A stretch of 64,000 nt of DNA from Apostichopus japonicus (GCF_037975245.1 NC_092571.1:18682917-18746916), one strand, 5' to 3'. Positions 13,001 to 24,800 are shown, counted from the first letter of the stretch. Numbers and translations: made by a program. The notes: generated by a model not told the origin, from the letters alone.

Positions 13001-16000
13001 CTCCAGCATCTTTTCCTCCATTTTTCCATTCTCTCTCAGCTCCTCTTCCTCTCGCAGCATTGCCTCCGTGATTAGATTAACTCCATCTTGACCCGGGGGG
13101 GTCCTTCCTGAGCTTCCAGGAGTATTAGGAGAGTCCAATGGTTCTGATAAGATGTTTTCTTTTCCCAATTTTCCAACTTCGTTAGCTGGCTTTGCATCTA
13201 TTTAGATTGGGAGGAAAATTTCCTCTTGAAAAACTACTTGCTATAAATTGTTTGTAACCTAAACATTTAAACTTGTTCGAGGCTTGTAATCGTCTGTCAT
13301 ATCATAGTCATTAATTAATTCCTGATACGATAAGGAGGAACAGGTGCTGTAGCAACAAGAACACAACTCTAGGATAAAGCCACCATACTTAGCTACAATG
13401 CATGCTATAAGGATATACAGTACATAGTGGTTACACCTACCATATTCCAAGTCACCGTCCATGTAGTGTTCTACTAATCATATGTTAGTTTAGTTTGCCT
13501 TCATTAGAGCATTGCTGTAATGGAAGTAGTTCAAGTTGCTGAGGTATTGCATGAGTCTGAATGTACCCTGTAGCACAACTGATCAGAAAATCACTCGTAG
13601 ATTTACAATAGGAAAGATTCTTGAGATTACAAAATCAATCTTTGGCTATTTTGTACAAGTGGCTCTACTGTACTCCACCTTATAAGCATCTATAGTTTAT
13701 GTTGCAGACATACCTTGTCTCTGTAGATGAGCATCTTCCTGTGGGATTCCAGCATTTACATTGGGCTTCTCTGGAGTATCAACATCAGATAGATTTTTCC
13801 TCCCCATCTATGGAGAGCAAGTTAATAAATTCAGATCGTATAGCTAAAGCTATGCACTTCAGTGATCTTACTGTAGGTGCAATTGTCAGTAGAACTAAGC
13901 AAGCAAGTGCAGGCGCATATCCAGGGGGGGGGACATTGGGGGCACGCGCCCCCCGGGTAAGAAAAAGAGGAGAGAAAAAAAGAGAGAAAAAAAGAGAGAA
14001 AAAAAGAGAGAAAAAAAAGGGAAAAAAGAGTGGGGAACAAAGAGGAGGAAGGAGAGGAAGGAAGTGAAAAGAAAAAGAAGAGAGAAAAAGGAGAAAGGAG
14101 GGAGTAGAAAAAAAAACGCTAAGACATCGGGAAGAGAAAGAGGAACAGCGACATCATTACAGCGCTGATCCCTATGCCAGTGATAGATAGAGGATTTCGA
14201 AAGGGCATGCGCCTCATCCTACCCCTTACACCGACACCTCCATTTTTGACATTTCCATTTTTCCTCTCTCACTAATGTACATATATATACTATATATGGT
14301 CTATCATATATCATAAGGCGTGTGTGTGTATGGATGCCTTAAACAATTGTACTAAGAAAACAACTGTGGCTGGTCTCGAACTCGACCAGGATCTATATGC
14401 GAACTGCACTAGACCTATGTTCTTCGATGCAACACTGCCATCCAGGGATAAAATGTGATACACTCCGACTTGAATGCTAATTGTTATCCCTAACCTAGTA
14501 CCGTTACTCTTACAATGAATCTAAAAATAAATTCTGCATGCCATTGGAGAATTGAGCACATCTCCTGTGAATATCATGTAGCGGATCCAAAGGCATATCA
14601 TGGGCGAGGGGGAGGGGGGCAGACGCACCCATCACTTCTTGAGATTGTTCCCATCTGCATGAAAACGCACAACCCTACAACCCTACGCCCCACCCCTCTA
14701 ATCGCTTCCCAATGAGTTACGAAACTTAATTAATGACCTTCACCAGTAGTACCAAGAACATTAAAAAAAATTTGGCAACGCACCACTTCATCGATAACAA
14801 GTGATTGGGTTGTGTATTACTGACGTCTAGAGGTCATGCACTGACCTCCATGGAGTGTGACCACTCCAGATTTTGCAATTTCCCAAGATTAGGCCCCAAA
14901 ACGTTTCTCTACTCGTGCAATTGTGACCAGTCTGATAGGGGTTAGGGGAAGGAGGTTTTTCTATATTTGTTGTCCATAGATGAATTTTGTGCAACATTAT
15001 GGGTCTGTTTTGAATTGAATTTATTCACGAGAAATGTGAATTTTCAAACTCTGAACAAATAATGGGCTTAAAACCTTGAAAAGTGGGGCTGACAGGTATT
15101 GTGGGCTGCGACGTAGAATCACCTACAAAAGCAATGATCCACAGGAGATGCGATGAGGTCGAACAGGATGTGTCACTGGTAAAAATTTTCAAAAAAGGTT
15201 ATGGATAAAAAAAAAACTATAGGGAAAAACTTGGTTCCCAGGCAAAAGTGTACACCTGGTTGGTTATATTGAAGCCCGAGAAGTGCCATTTCCGGTGATC
15301 TGGGGGGTATCAAAAACCAGAAATTTTCTTGTACGTTGCACGCCAACCAATGGTGTTTATTTTCCTTTCACTAATAATAGGCTACTGCTTTTGCTTACCA
15401 TCACCAACATATCACGGTGTTGTGAGTCAATGGTATCATTATACTTCTATTGTTGGCTTGAACTTTGAAGTTCAATGCATTGATCTTTTTGAAACTTCTG
15501 AAAGCAGGTCATCAATTTAATAAAGTCATAAAATGTTCTTACTTTTTTCTTAGGCTAGGCCCAATGTTAAGCCTAGGCTCAGCCTGAAATAATTGTTTAA
15601 TTCCTTCCTTTGCAACAACGCAATTATAATTTAGGCCTAGTCCCTAGGACTAATCCTCCCCAAACTGAATTTTACCTTTAATCTATAATGAGCGATATCA
15701 CCGAAGCTAGGCTTAACAGTTGAGCATACTTCTGTAGGGGGTATTGGTCTAACGTTAGGTCTTGGGCCTTAACTCTAGCCTAGCCATAGGACTAGTTCCT
15801 AGGCCTAGTACGAGACGTCCTCCGTAACAGTAACACTAACAGTTCAGCCTATCTGACAATACAATCGTTGGGTCTTACTCTTTGCTGATCTTAAAAAGTT
15901 ATGTTGCTGTAGGCCCAGACCTTGAGCTAAGTATAAAAATGCAATTTCTCAGACTTACTGTGTCTTGGCCGGAGCAGTATCTTCACTTTCTGCTCAATTA

Positions 16001-16100
16001 AACAGTGCGCATCTGTATGGTGTACAAAGATAAGAAGTGTAACTTTGCCGGACAAGTGGGGCCAAATACTCACGTTTTTATAACGCGCAACAGACGACAT
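1060..16100 (-). CDS. HELLS: HELLS/LSH-type SNF2 chromatin-remodelling ATPase (3' part off window)
   Basis: Nuclear ATP-dependent remodeller; in vertebrates HELLS with CDCA7 supports DNA methylation and heterochromatin. Exons in coding order, all phase-compatible with GT-AG borders: 16074-16100, 13714-13807, 12995-13197, 12326-12484, 10655-10709, 9629-9718, 8835-8923, 7610-7693, 6749-6892, 5973-6155, 5152-5366, 3704-3829, 3030-3132, 2762-2917, 1956-2125, 1060-1285, giving about 708 residues. Visible motifs: coiled-coil [20 protein letters not shown]; Walker [12 protein letters not shown] (~residues 325-335); DEGH box (~434); [17 protein letters not shown] (~457); [31 protein letters not shown]. 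These follow vertebrate HELLS in order, including the spacer [13 protein letters not shown] that separates it from other SNF2 families. The last donor is at 1059, so the helicase C-lobe lies beyond position 1. The start at 16100 is inferred; the ATG at 13807 opens the second exon in the same frame and could be used instead. Identification is firm; the two first exons are less so. Confidence 0.93.
5691..5927. repeat. ~40-bp tandem repeat, six units
   Basis: Units beginning CTTAGCAACAATACATGCC at 5691, 5731, 5771, 5809, 5847 and 5887, with periods of 38-40 bp. The array lies in the HELLS intron between exons 10 and 11. It contains no exon sequence that I can see. Confidence 0.9.
7941..8868. repeat. 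58-bp minisatellite spanning a HELLS 5' splice site
   Basis: TCTCCTATAG recurs every 58 bp from 7981 to 8851, 16 times, with a decayed edge near 7941. On the minus strand every unit holds the exon-7 end (coding [10 protein letters not shown]), a donor GAG|GT and about 20 bp of intron. One unit (near 8311) has lost the GT; a few have AACGAG or GTGTTA variants. Only the rightmost unit joins the rest of exon 7. Confidence 0.95.
8835..8923 (-). CDS. HELLS: HELLS exon 7, ending inside a 58-bp minisatellite
   Basis: Acceptor TTTCAG precedes 8923; the frame carried from exon 6 (one base) gives [20 protein letters not shown], matching human HELLS [22 protein letters not shown]. The donor is GAG|GTATTA at 8834. 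The last ~37 coding bases and the donor form the rightmost unit of a 58-bp array that continues leftward through the intron to about 7941. Use of any later donor would read on into an in-frame TAG within nine codons, so the first donor is the productive one. Confidence 0.85.
9831..10350. repeat. 119-bp minisatellite, 4.4 units
   Basis: ATACTCAAAG recurs at 9831, 9950, 10069, 10188 and 10307, exactly 119 bp apart, with few differences between units. It lies in the HELLS intron between exons 5 and 6. On the minus strand each full unit has a donor-like CTGGAG|GTAAGG, but no exon is recognisable and neighbouring exons join in phase without one. Confidence 0.95.
11341..12105. repeat. ~45-bp minisatellite in HELLS intron 4
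   Basis: About 17 units, 38-48 bp each, of the type ATACACTCTAAGGTAATGGG followed by TATTTCTATGAAGTATCC. They are degenerate in length and sequence. The array gives plus and minus ORFs such as 11548-11808 that only read the repeat. Confidence 0.92.
12326..13807 (-). CDS. HELLS: HELLS N-terminal exons 2-4 (coiled-coil region)
   Basis: Three exons encode the regulatory N-terminus. Exon 2 (13714-13807) begins exactly with ATG after a TAG acceptor and reads [20 protein letters not shown]. Exon 3 (12995-13197) holds [20 protein letters not shown], which matches the vertebrate segment that starts the coiled coil (TPAMLEEEEQL in human). Exon 4 (12326-12484) reads [20 protein letters not shown] and ends in a Q/E/K-rich helix. 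In vertebrates this coiled coil is autoinhibitory. A plus-strand ORF across exon 2 (13699-14067) is antisense shadow plus low-complexity DNA. Confidence 0.88.
13911..14120. repeat. G-run and purine-rich low-complexity tract
   Basis: A run of nine G followed by a C-rich segment, then about 150 bases of AAAGAGAG-type purine tract. It lies in the HELLS first intron. No coding potential is supported. A second G-rich patch lies at 14600-14625. Confidence 0.85.
14121..16073. other. HELLS first intron, no further gene seen
   Basis: Apart from low-complexity tracts and the TAGGCCTA-rich stretch at 15550-15820, I see nothing codable. Short ORFs here lack splice context and family resemblance. Confidence 0.6.
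15550..15830. repeat. TAGGCCTA/CCTAGG palindrome cluster
   Basis: Several overlapping AGGCCTAG, CCTAGG and TAAGCCTAGG words in under 300 bp, near the HELLS 5' end. A similar cluster lies at 19230-19380 in the first intron of the four-segment gene. Confidence 0.6.
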
Positions 16101-16140
16101 TAGGTAAGTGACGTTATATAAACTTGGCGCGAAATTAAAT
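16101..16140 (-). promoter_or_regulatory. E2F-like site and AT-rich box upstream of HELLS
   Basis: TTGGCGCGAAA at 16124-16134 is one base short of the perfect E2F palindrome TTTGGCGCGAAA. TTATATAA lies at 16114-16121 and a TGACGT CRE-like half-site at 16109-16114. HELLS is a known E2F-regulated gene in mammals, so the site fits the gene. The AT-rich box is only ~13 bases upstream of the exon-1 ATG. If it acts as a TATA box, transcription would start after that ATG and translation would begin at 13807. Confidence 0.5.
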
Positions 16141-16387
16141 GCCACAGGACATGAGCGTGCATAATAAGGTCAAAGTTAATGTACGGACTTTCTTACACAC
16201 CGCTTTGTTACATTTGTGTATATCTATCAACAGTCATACTAGAAACACAATGGCTCGGGATATCCTCCGAAAATTACCTGTTACACATTTCTTAACTAAT
16301 ATCAAACGAAACGTCATTGACGTTAGAAATACTTCATCACAGAAAACATCAACTTGGGTAGTATGGGCATAACACAACTCCATACTA

Positions 16388-17110
16388 TTAACTAGCAAGA
16401 CACATGTTTGCATGTACGGTTCGTTGATTTTCTTGTATTCTCTCTGTACATGTAATTATTGCCCTGCCCAATCTGTCAAGGAAATGCCGGGTTGTCAGCG
16501 ATAGCTCATTATAATATCCCGGCAGACCTAGCACGCGAAATGGAAGAAAGTAATCTTGGCTGATGAAAACATTCAAATCATTACTGGAATTTGTTGTACG
16601 GAATGCACGTATGATCCATTTAGTCGGAGAGTTGAGGTAACTTTGGTTTGCTGATGTAGCTAGCTAGGGGCGGTGTGAACCCTTAGTGAAGGGACAAAGC
16701 CTGGCGAAAGGTTTTGATCAAGTAGACTTCTTCCTTCAAAAAATTTACAATTTAATAAATAAATGATATCATAGCGTACAAGAGAAAATAAGACAAATTC
16801 AGCCAAGAGTAAGGAATTACTTATATACCTTCTCCATCATCAACATATTGATGCCAAAATGAGCGATTTGTTTGGCCAGATGAGGATCGTCTACCACGGC
16901 ATCTTTTGAATTCAGAACAAGGCATAAAACTTCTATAATTGTTGTACAAAAGGTACTGCGGTACAGCATCCATCCACTTGTCCCTGTGGATCCAGATGCC
17001 AGTCCTACATTAAACTTCCCTGTCACATCATATCGTGAGTCCTTCTGCCCGGTATGAAGAGCCATGGTGGTCAGCAGTTGCTCATGTAACCTCACACATA
17101 TAGGTCCCAT
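16388..17110 (-). CDS. Unrecognised two-exon ORF, 153 residues
   Basis: Proposed exons are 16821-17110 (ATG at 17110; donor AA|GTAATT) and 16388-16559 (acceptor TTTTCATCAG), which join in phase and end at TAG. The first exon reads LHTGQKDSRYDVTGKFNVGL and DPHLAKQIAHFGINMLMMEK; the second reads YFLPFRVLGLPGYYNELSLT. An alternative donor AAG|GTATAT at 16829 would shift the frame to an early stop. Third-position variety and the length of open frame look more coding-like than nearby noise. I recognise no family, and no promoter or poly(A) signal decides the matter. It ends about 290 bases upstream of HELLS, in the same direction. A short divergent plus-strand ORF (16139-16372) lies between them. 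Confidence 0.3.
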
Positions 17111-17564
17111 GTAAACAGATATGTCGGTCAACAAGCACCATGAACGACGCACACAACAAAGAGGTAAGTTCTACACCACGCACGCAAGGACAGGCATGAT
17201 CGTACTAGCACATTGTGTACTGACATGACTAACACAAACAAAAGAACTTTTACACGTGCCAAAGGCTAACACGTTCTGACTTGGATTTAGTTGTGGACAG
17301 TAATATTAGAAGGGGCAATATTCATTTCTATACTGTCTGTTGTTGTTCAGCGGTTTTTTATTTCAATTATACCTTTTATCGTAGAACAGGAGTAGTAAAT
17401 ACTTCGTTTCTTCAGAATTGCCAGTGATTACATTTACATTGTCTTCTTTTGTGGATACCGGTTTCTTATATTTTGTATAATATAAAATGATCACTTATAA
17501 CCACTCTGCTTTGTTTCATTTTCGGCAAAGAATATATCAACTTTACCATCCTTTCTTTATTAAC

Positions 17565-17749
17565 TAAAGAATTGGCTCAGGAATATGGACCTTTCCACCA
17601 AATATGTTTTGACAATTAAGTAGCATAAGTTTCCACACTCCCTTTGTTTGGATGCTATTTGCAACCAAATAAAGGAAGTGTGGAAACTTATGCTACTTGG
17701 TCAAAACATTTTTGGTGGAAAGGTCCATATTTCCTGAGCCATTTCTTTA
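17565..17749. mobile_element. Hairpin MITE with ~87-bp terminal inverted repeats
   Basis: The left arm (17565-17651) starts TAAAGAATTGGCTCAGG. The right arm (17664-17749) is its near-complete reverse complement, ending CCTGAGCCATTTCTTTA. The loop is only ~12 bases. Mismatches and small indels are few. This is the layout of a foldback MITE. No clear target-site duplication is visible, so the superfamily is open. Confidence 0.85.
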
Positions 17750-18801
17750 AGCTTCTGTTGTTGTTGTTTTTAAGGCGCTGATGGAGCCATGTTTGAGAAG
17801 AGGGGAAGTGACAATGATGATGACAATGAAACTGTTTATTTCCAACACAAAAGATAAGTACATTTTCAACAAGAATTCAATACATATAATCAAATAATCA
17901 TGGTATTATATATAATTCGATGAAAACTACCAAAGATCTAAAGTGGTAACCGACAGACTCTAAATTCGACGTGTGGCACATTTTGCAAAATCGAAGTTGT
18001 CCATTGAAATACCGTGCAACTTGCAACTGTATATATTGCCTGCAAACATCAGCATACTTACATCGAGAGATAAAAGGCTGTATATAGAATTACGTCGGTA
18101 CTTTCCCCGGTGGTTCCAACTGCGCAGTTGCATACCAAAATTGACTTTTTCTGGCATATTTATGACATGGCATTCTCACTAAGGACAATGAGCTGTCTTC
18201 CAGCTCCCTTCTAAGGACATATTTGAGAAAGAGGCCAAATTTTGTTCTCTCTCTTGCCCTTCTTCGTTCTTGACAATTATGGTTCCATTCGCAACACACA
18301 CTACCAATATCATGATTGTTTATTAGGGTTTGCACAAGCAAGTATTTTTTATTTTTTTATTTGAGTATACTGCAAGAATGTAAGAATTTAATATGATTTA
18401 TTCATTTTTCACCTCAGATCACAATTGGTTGTACATCATGAGCATTTTCAGCTACTCATCTTGGATAAAGAATTTCAGCTGATTACTTTATCTTCATGAA
18501 AAATACGGAACTTCTTACAAACCCGAGGGAAACTCTAGTTTCAACTTGAAAACCGCAACTTAACTGAAGTCAAACTTTTGACGTCATTATGAATAATGCA
18601 GATATGGTTCGCCAATCAGAATCAAACAACGTTTGCATATTACCCAATGAAATAACAATATCTCAACGCGCGTCAAAAATTAACATATGACAAACTTTAT
18701 AGCGGACAAAGCCGTGTACTTCCTCTTTGTGCAGAAAACACCGAATAAGTCGAAATTTAACTCTCTTTCTCACACACCAGTAAAGTTTTACTTCTAAGAA
18801 A
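17750..18801. other. Upstream region of the four-segment gene
   Basis: No exon is recognised. A pyrimidine-rich CTCTCTTTCTCACACACC stretch at 18761-18778 lies ~25 bases before the ATG and may mark the transcription start. Overlapping short ORFs at 17960-18341 on both strands lack support. Confidence 0.4.
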
Positions 18802-21800
18802 ATGGCTGACAGTGCACCAGAACTTAAGAGAGATTCTACTATGAAAGCAACTGCAGAGGTGGGTTTGTCTGTTTTGCGTATTTTTTGATAATTGAATGGC
18901 GTGGTCTTTGTTTTAAAATTAGTTGAACTTATCCGTTAGGTAAGTCAGTTTATACTGTTCATTTGTACAGCCTATCCTATGGACAGACGACAACTCGCAC
19001 ACACATGTTACTCACGCTGTGCTTGTAACGGTTGTCTGCCCACACAAATAGGCATAAGGTTTCAAAGCGACATGTGCGGTGCTCAGTAACCAACAGTCTT
19101 TGGCGAGGGAAATCTAACATACGTTATTTTTATATTGTCATTTAAGTTGTGAACTTTGTCAACGGCTATGCCGTGAAAGTGTTTGCATGAAAATTTAGAC
19201 TTCAATACCAACGATCGTAATTCGTATTAAGCATAGGCCTACAGTACAGGATAATTGTACTGTAGCTAGGCCTAGTTATAGTCATACTACTACTTAGGCC
19301 TAATTAAGCAAGAACTTTGCAGACGGACCAACTAACTTGTTAGACTTAATAGTTTGCAGTTAATATGAGAATGGGCCTAGTCGAAGAAAAGTTGACTTTT
19401 GTTTCTTAATTACAGGATACCCTCAACACAGATTATGACCCGAAGTGGATACACAAGGCTATAGGCTAGTAAACAATGTAGCTTATTATTACCTTTCTTA
19501 AAAAGCTGTGTGAGTTGCACGGTATTCTGCAATTGCTCCACTAATATAATGAAAATGCAAGGAAACAGTGACATTCAGATATTTTGTCCTTAAAGGTTCA
19601 ACCTTGTTTCCTTTTCAAGCAAAACATGAAACAAGGCCTGGTTGTGTCTGTTACTGTTAGCTTTGGCTAATGACTAATATAGGTGACATCACGTTGCCTA
19701 TAATGAAAGTAGGATTGATTGTACTACTTACTTGGGTGTAAATTACATGTTTCTCTCTCAAAGTATGACAACGGCAATGTCCGTTGGATCCGTTTTCATT
19801 GCAACAAACAAAGCATGGAAATTTCATCTGAGAAAGTAGGTCTAAGAGTGAGAGACAGATTTTGCAGTCAATGCTACTCATGAATTAAAAGATGAACTTA
19901 GAGGCTACTCCTTCCTTGTCAGTCACTCTTTTCCAGAATAAGTGTCTTACCTTATTTTGGAGAAATTGATATGTAAAGATTGAACTGAGCTGTAAATGAT
20001 CGTCTCCGTATGAAGTCAGGTGGTTTACAATTTTATGGCATTCAGAACTACAGGACCGTGTTTTGTAATTATCAGTTCAACCTTTTTAAATCTGCTGTGC
20101 AAACTAAACGTGGCAGTTTGAATTTTCTCTGGTAGTGGAGGGGCTCAAACATGAAGCTTGTGTAACAGCATATATCATATTTAGCTTTGCATAGTTTAAA
20201 GTCAAAGCAATCAGGAAAAAAATTGAAAGACAGATCAACATTGTTCATTCGATTGTTGAGTACCCAATTAAGGTAATCTACAGACTGCAATCCCTAATTG
20301 TAAATATCTAACATAGAATTGGCCAAACTACTATGTGTAAAGCTTTTGAGGTAGATAGGATAGATATATTAGCTTCTTAAATTCTTTTGGATCATACTGT
20401 GGAGTGTTGAGTAACCATTTATTCCTTAGGAAGACCACCATCCCTTGCATAAGTCTTTTGTTTGTGTCAATGTTTCAAAAATTTGTTCTACCTGGATCAG
20501 GCTTTCTTGTTATTGATTTTAAAACTTATAGTAAAATAATAGATCAAGAAATCCCAGAAGTTGGTATTACATTTGAAACCAGGAAACTGATGCACACCGA
20601 ATGAACTTTGTACAAAGTTCTTACAAAGTTTGGCCTACCCACTCAACACTCATGGTGGGTACAACAGTAGGCTAGGAAGTCCTGAACAATGTTAAGGAAT
20701 GAAACATGAATTCCAGGATTGGTCTTACAATATTTTTTACTTTTACTCTTTTTTGTGGGTTTGCCATGGAGGTGCATAGTTGTTTTGAGAGGGTAAGAGA
20801 GATTTTTTTGGGGGGGGGGGGGGGTAGGGATGGTTTTGGGATATGATGTTGAAGTTGTTTATGTGTGTATTTGCCCTGGCATTAGCTACACAATAGGCTA
20901 TTCTACAAATATTGCAGTTATTTGAGCATGCAATAGGGAATGCACCATAGGGAATGGGTAACTTGTTGGGTGGGCATAAAGTTTGGACATTTTGATGTAC
21001 CAGAACAACTGCTGATTGAGTACACTGTTAACATTTTATAAAGACCTGTTTACTTGAGCAATTTTAAAGGTTAACACCTTCTGTAAAGGATTTAATAAAG
21101 AATAGGGTGTATATTGTTTAAGTTCTAAGAATCTCTTCTGGTGAATTTTTGAAAAATTGCAGACTGTGCATCATCATTGGTGATAGAAACCATCATTACT
21201 ATCAAACCATCATAAGAATCTTTGAAGTATCGTAACCCAAAATTGGATAATGACAGTTGCAAGTAGCCAAATTGTTACTTGTATGTGTAAGAATTGATCT
21301 GGAATGATTGCATGGCTTTGTTTACTCTGGTAACAAAGATGGTCTTTTACATTGCTTACTGGATGAATTAGAGCAAAGTTCTATACTGAATATGTTTTAT
21401 CAGTTATAGTAAATATTTGATTTGCTCAATGAGTTTACATCAATTGGTAATCAAATATTTTGCAAGGGTAATTTATTTTTGTTCACTTATAAGTGGCAAC
21501 AACTCTACTCAGGGTTTACTTACTATAATAAGTGTAAAGTGTAATGCAGTGACCTCTTGGAAATGAAGAGAAACATTTAGCTCAGCCTTGGTGCAATTAA
21601 TTCAAGTGTGTCATAATTGCCTACAACACTGATCAAATCGCTGACATTGACATATTTGAAGACAGTTTAAGTGATGATCTGTATCTTTTTAATTCTAGTG
21701 TCTTAACAAAACAGTTTTACAAATTGCAGCATCTAATATCTGTTAGATATAGAAACTTTATGCACACTCTACATCTTGCTTTCACAGGAAGGAGCTGAAT

Positions 21801-24800
21801 TTCTCAAACGCCAAGGTGGAGAGGATCTAGTTTACACAGAAGATGCAGAAAAACCCAAATTGACTAAAGATACAACTATTCAAGCAACAGTGAAGGTAAC
21901 TTTTTCAGTGTTGTACATAATAGCATGGTGAATTCAAAAAGTGTGAAAGGAGTGACACTAGTATCTCATTCCAGTAAACAGTATTCATGGAATATGTTAG
22001 CAAAGAATCATTGAACTGTGTCATTCACCTTGAGCCCTTACTTTTGTTATCAGTAGTATGTAACAATGAATAGTAGGCCAGGTGTTAATACCTGCTCTGC
22101 TAATATTGGTATTGGTAAACTATGTTCAATTGCCAGTATTTGGCAAGAGTTAACTACAGAGATGACATTTTTTTCCTGTGCTCAATTGAAATAGTTTGCA
22201 CAAGCACAATACATTTACCAATGCTTCAGTTTTAAAGTTGTGTTTTTGAATCCTTAATGATGGCAAAACTAATATATGCAATGGCCTACAGTATAGGTGT
22301 GTGCAGCATGGTGGTGACACCTTGCCTTGCCTCATGTAAAAAGAAATAGTAACCTATTAACACCTTTGCAATAAATAATGTGTATCAGAAGAGTTTGTAC
22401 ATTATTGTTGTATACAAATATTAATAAGTTATGATGTCATCTTGAAATGAGTTTGTCACTTCCATGGCCTACACCATCTTTCTAATATTTCCACAACAGG
22501 AAGCTGAAAAGATACTTGAAAATGAAAACATTGATGAGGATGCCAAGACACGTGGGGATCAAGAACGCATAGATGCAGCAAAAGCTGAAAGTGAACCACC
22601 AAAGGTTCCCAGAGAAAATACCATGGTAGCAACAGCTGCAGTAAGTTGTTTTTAAATTTATTTTTCATGAGGTACTTCCTTATTGTTTTCCTTTCTGGTT
22701 GGGGGTGGGGTGATAAAACATGACCCTGTAAGTAGTGTTTGCACGGGGTACCCACCTGACGCGATGCTACCTGGTTCCTAATTTTTTTACTTGAATCGTA
22801 CGCAATTTTTTTTTTGCAAACCGATGGTTAGGGAAGATTTTCCCATTGACTTAGTGTGGTGTGAGGCTACCATGTGGTAGAAGTTAACAGCAATAATAAA
22901 AGTACTCTATGGATATCTTTTAACTGCGTCACAATTGCAGCGAATAAACAGATGGTTAGGCTAGATTTACCCATTGACTTAGTGTGGTGTTAGGCTACCA
23001 TGTGGTCGAAGGTAACAGCAATAATGAAAGTATTCCATGGATATCTTATAACTGCGTCACAATTTCACCAAATAAACAGATGGTAAGGCTAGATTTCCCC
23101 ATTGACTTAGTGTGGTGTTAGGCTACCATGTGGAAGAAATTGAAAGAATTCTCACAATTATTATATTTACATTCGTTTATTTCATAAAAAAGGAAAGACT
23201 GACTGACAAGGAAATTCACGAGATGTTACTAATGGATAATAGTCCGGATAACTAAAAATAATAATTGCAAGTGGTTTTTACCAAATGTTTATTCCAAATG
23301 CGATCAAATTGCGGGAAACTGCAATCCCCCAACTATTGCGAACCCTGGGCCTGCATAAAAGATAGTAGTAGTAAAAAGTGTTTAAGAGCTAAATTGGATA
23401 TTAATATGGTCTGATCCAATAGAGGTGGAAAGCAAACATAAGCAGTGACGACAGTGCAATGTAAGTAGTGATGTTAATTATATGAAAGAAACAAGCTAAT
23501 CGAAGTTATTGAGGAAGGTTTTATACCTTATCTTACACCTACGTATTTGAACATTAAAACATTGTCAGTGGAGAATGTAATTCACTTAGTATAGCACCCA
23601 AAAATATCTTATTTCTTGAAAATTGCGATACACGAGGGTAAACCATTTTTTTTCGTATACCCAACGGCTAACAGCTCTCGGGTACCCGGTTTCGATTTTT
23701 GGACCCGTGTAAACACTACCTGTAAGAAGTGTGCTTGTTATCAGTACACCCAGTATCCAAGATGCATGGAAAGGTACAGATGACGTGCAGTTTTGATATT
23801 ACAATATAGTGTAACAAAACAGGTTCTATCATTTCTTCAAGGAAGATGTGTTTCAATGATCTTTTTTTGAATGAAATGTAACTGAAAATGGAGGAATTGT
23901 TAATGAATTGTATATTCATGGCAGGGTTCCCCTGTATCCATTTGCATCACTAAGGCAAAACTCCATCTCTGCTGGCTTTGATGGTGTATCCCTGAATATT
24001 CACCTCAAAAGGATAATACAGGTGTTAAACTAGATTGGCAAGATAGTATAACACTGGCAGAAATACAAAATACTGGAACAAGTATTGTAATATTCTGCTA
24101 TTTCATTTGTAGGAAGGTAAAGAAATTTTGGGTGATGAAGAAGTTGGTGAGACCAGAGCACAAACCAAAGTTATCAAAGAAGCAGCTGAAGGTATGTCAA
24201 CTTACCATTCAAGTTCAAGTTGTATTCAAAAATATTTTCACCAAAGTTGTCCAAATCTTAGAAACTAGCTTTCAGTATTTACCATTCAATTGAAGTGATT
24301 GCACCCTTATTTGTGTGTACAGTATTGTTTGATGACCAATGATCTTTAATTGTTGGAAACAGAAGACATCCACTGTACATTTCAATCAATGTAAGATTGG
24401 TGCACATTTTAAAGTAAAAAAGATTATACATCTGTGGTTGTTGAAAATTCATTAATAGGACTACACAGGAAAGAGTGTCAAACTAACAGCACATGCAATT
24501 TAGAGCAGGATTTTACAATGCTTTGGTTAAATTCTGATACTATTTGACATGCACAAAAACATGACAGTGGATTAGAACTGCTTGCTCAGTTGAGTTTTAT
24601 GTATTAAAAAATGAAATCTACGTAAGAAAACATCACTTATGGCATGTGATAAACGATGTATGAAAGAATATCATAATAGAATATTCAAATAATGCAATCT
24701 GTTGCTTTCTCCTCAGTAATGGTGAAAATGTTAAAGTGTAATTTAGATTGAGCAAAATCAATCTTGCTCTCAGTGATACCTGGTAGGTTTGGTGACCCTC

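Noticed and set aside
13699-14067. Plus-strand ORF of 122 codons
   Set aside because: Antisense to HELLS exon 2, continuing into a purine-rich low-complexity tract.
14340-14465. Minus-strand GAGTTCGAGACC resembling a tRNA B box, possible tRNA-derived SINE
   Set aside because: No convincing A box, cloverleaf or tail.
16139-16372. Divergent plus-strand ORF starting opposite HELLS, with a basic N-terminus (ATG at 16251)
   Set aside because: A first exon of a divergent gene is possible, but the donor is weak (TGG|GTAGTA) and no matching downstream exon was found.
17100-17170. Plus-strand donor AAAGAG|GTAAGT after short ATG frames
   Set aside because: No joining exon found, and the frames are closed a few codons upstream; overlaps the minus-strand candidate.
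22733-23718. Possible transposase gene in the hAT element
   Set aside because: No long frame and no hAT transposase motifs; the element is non-autonomous.
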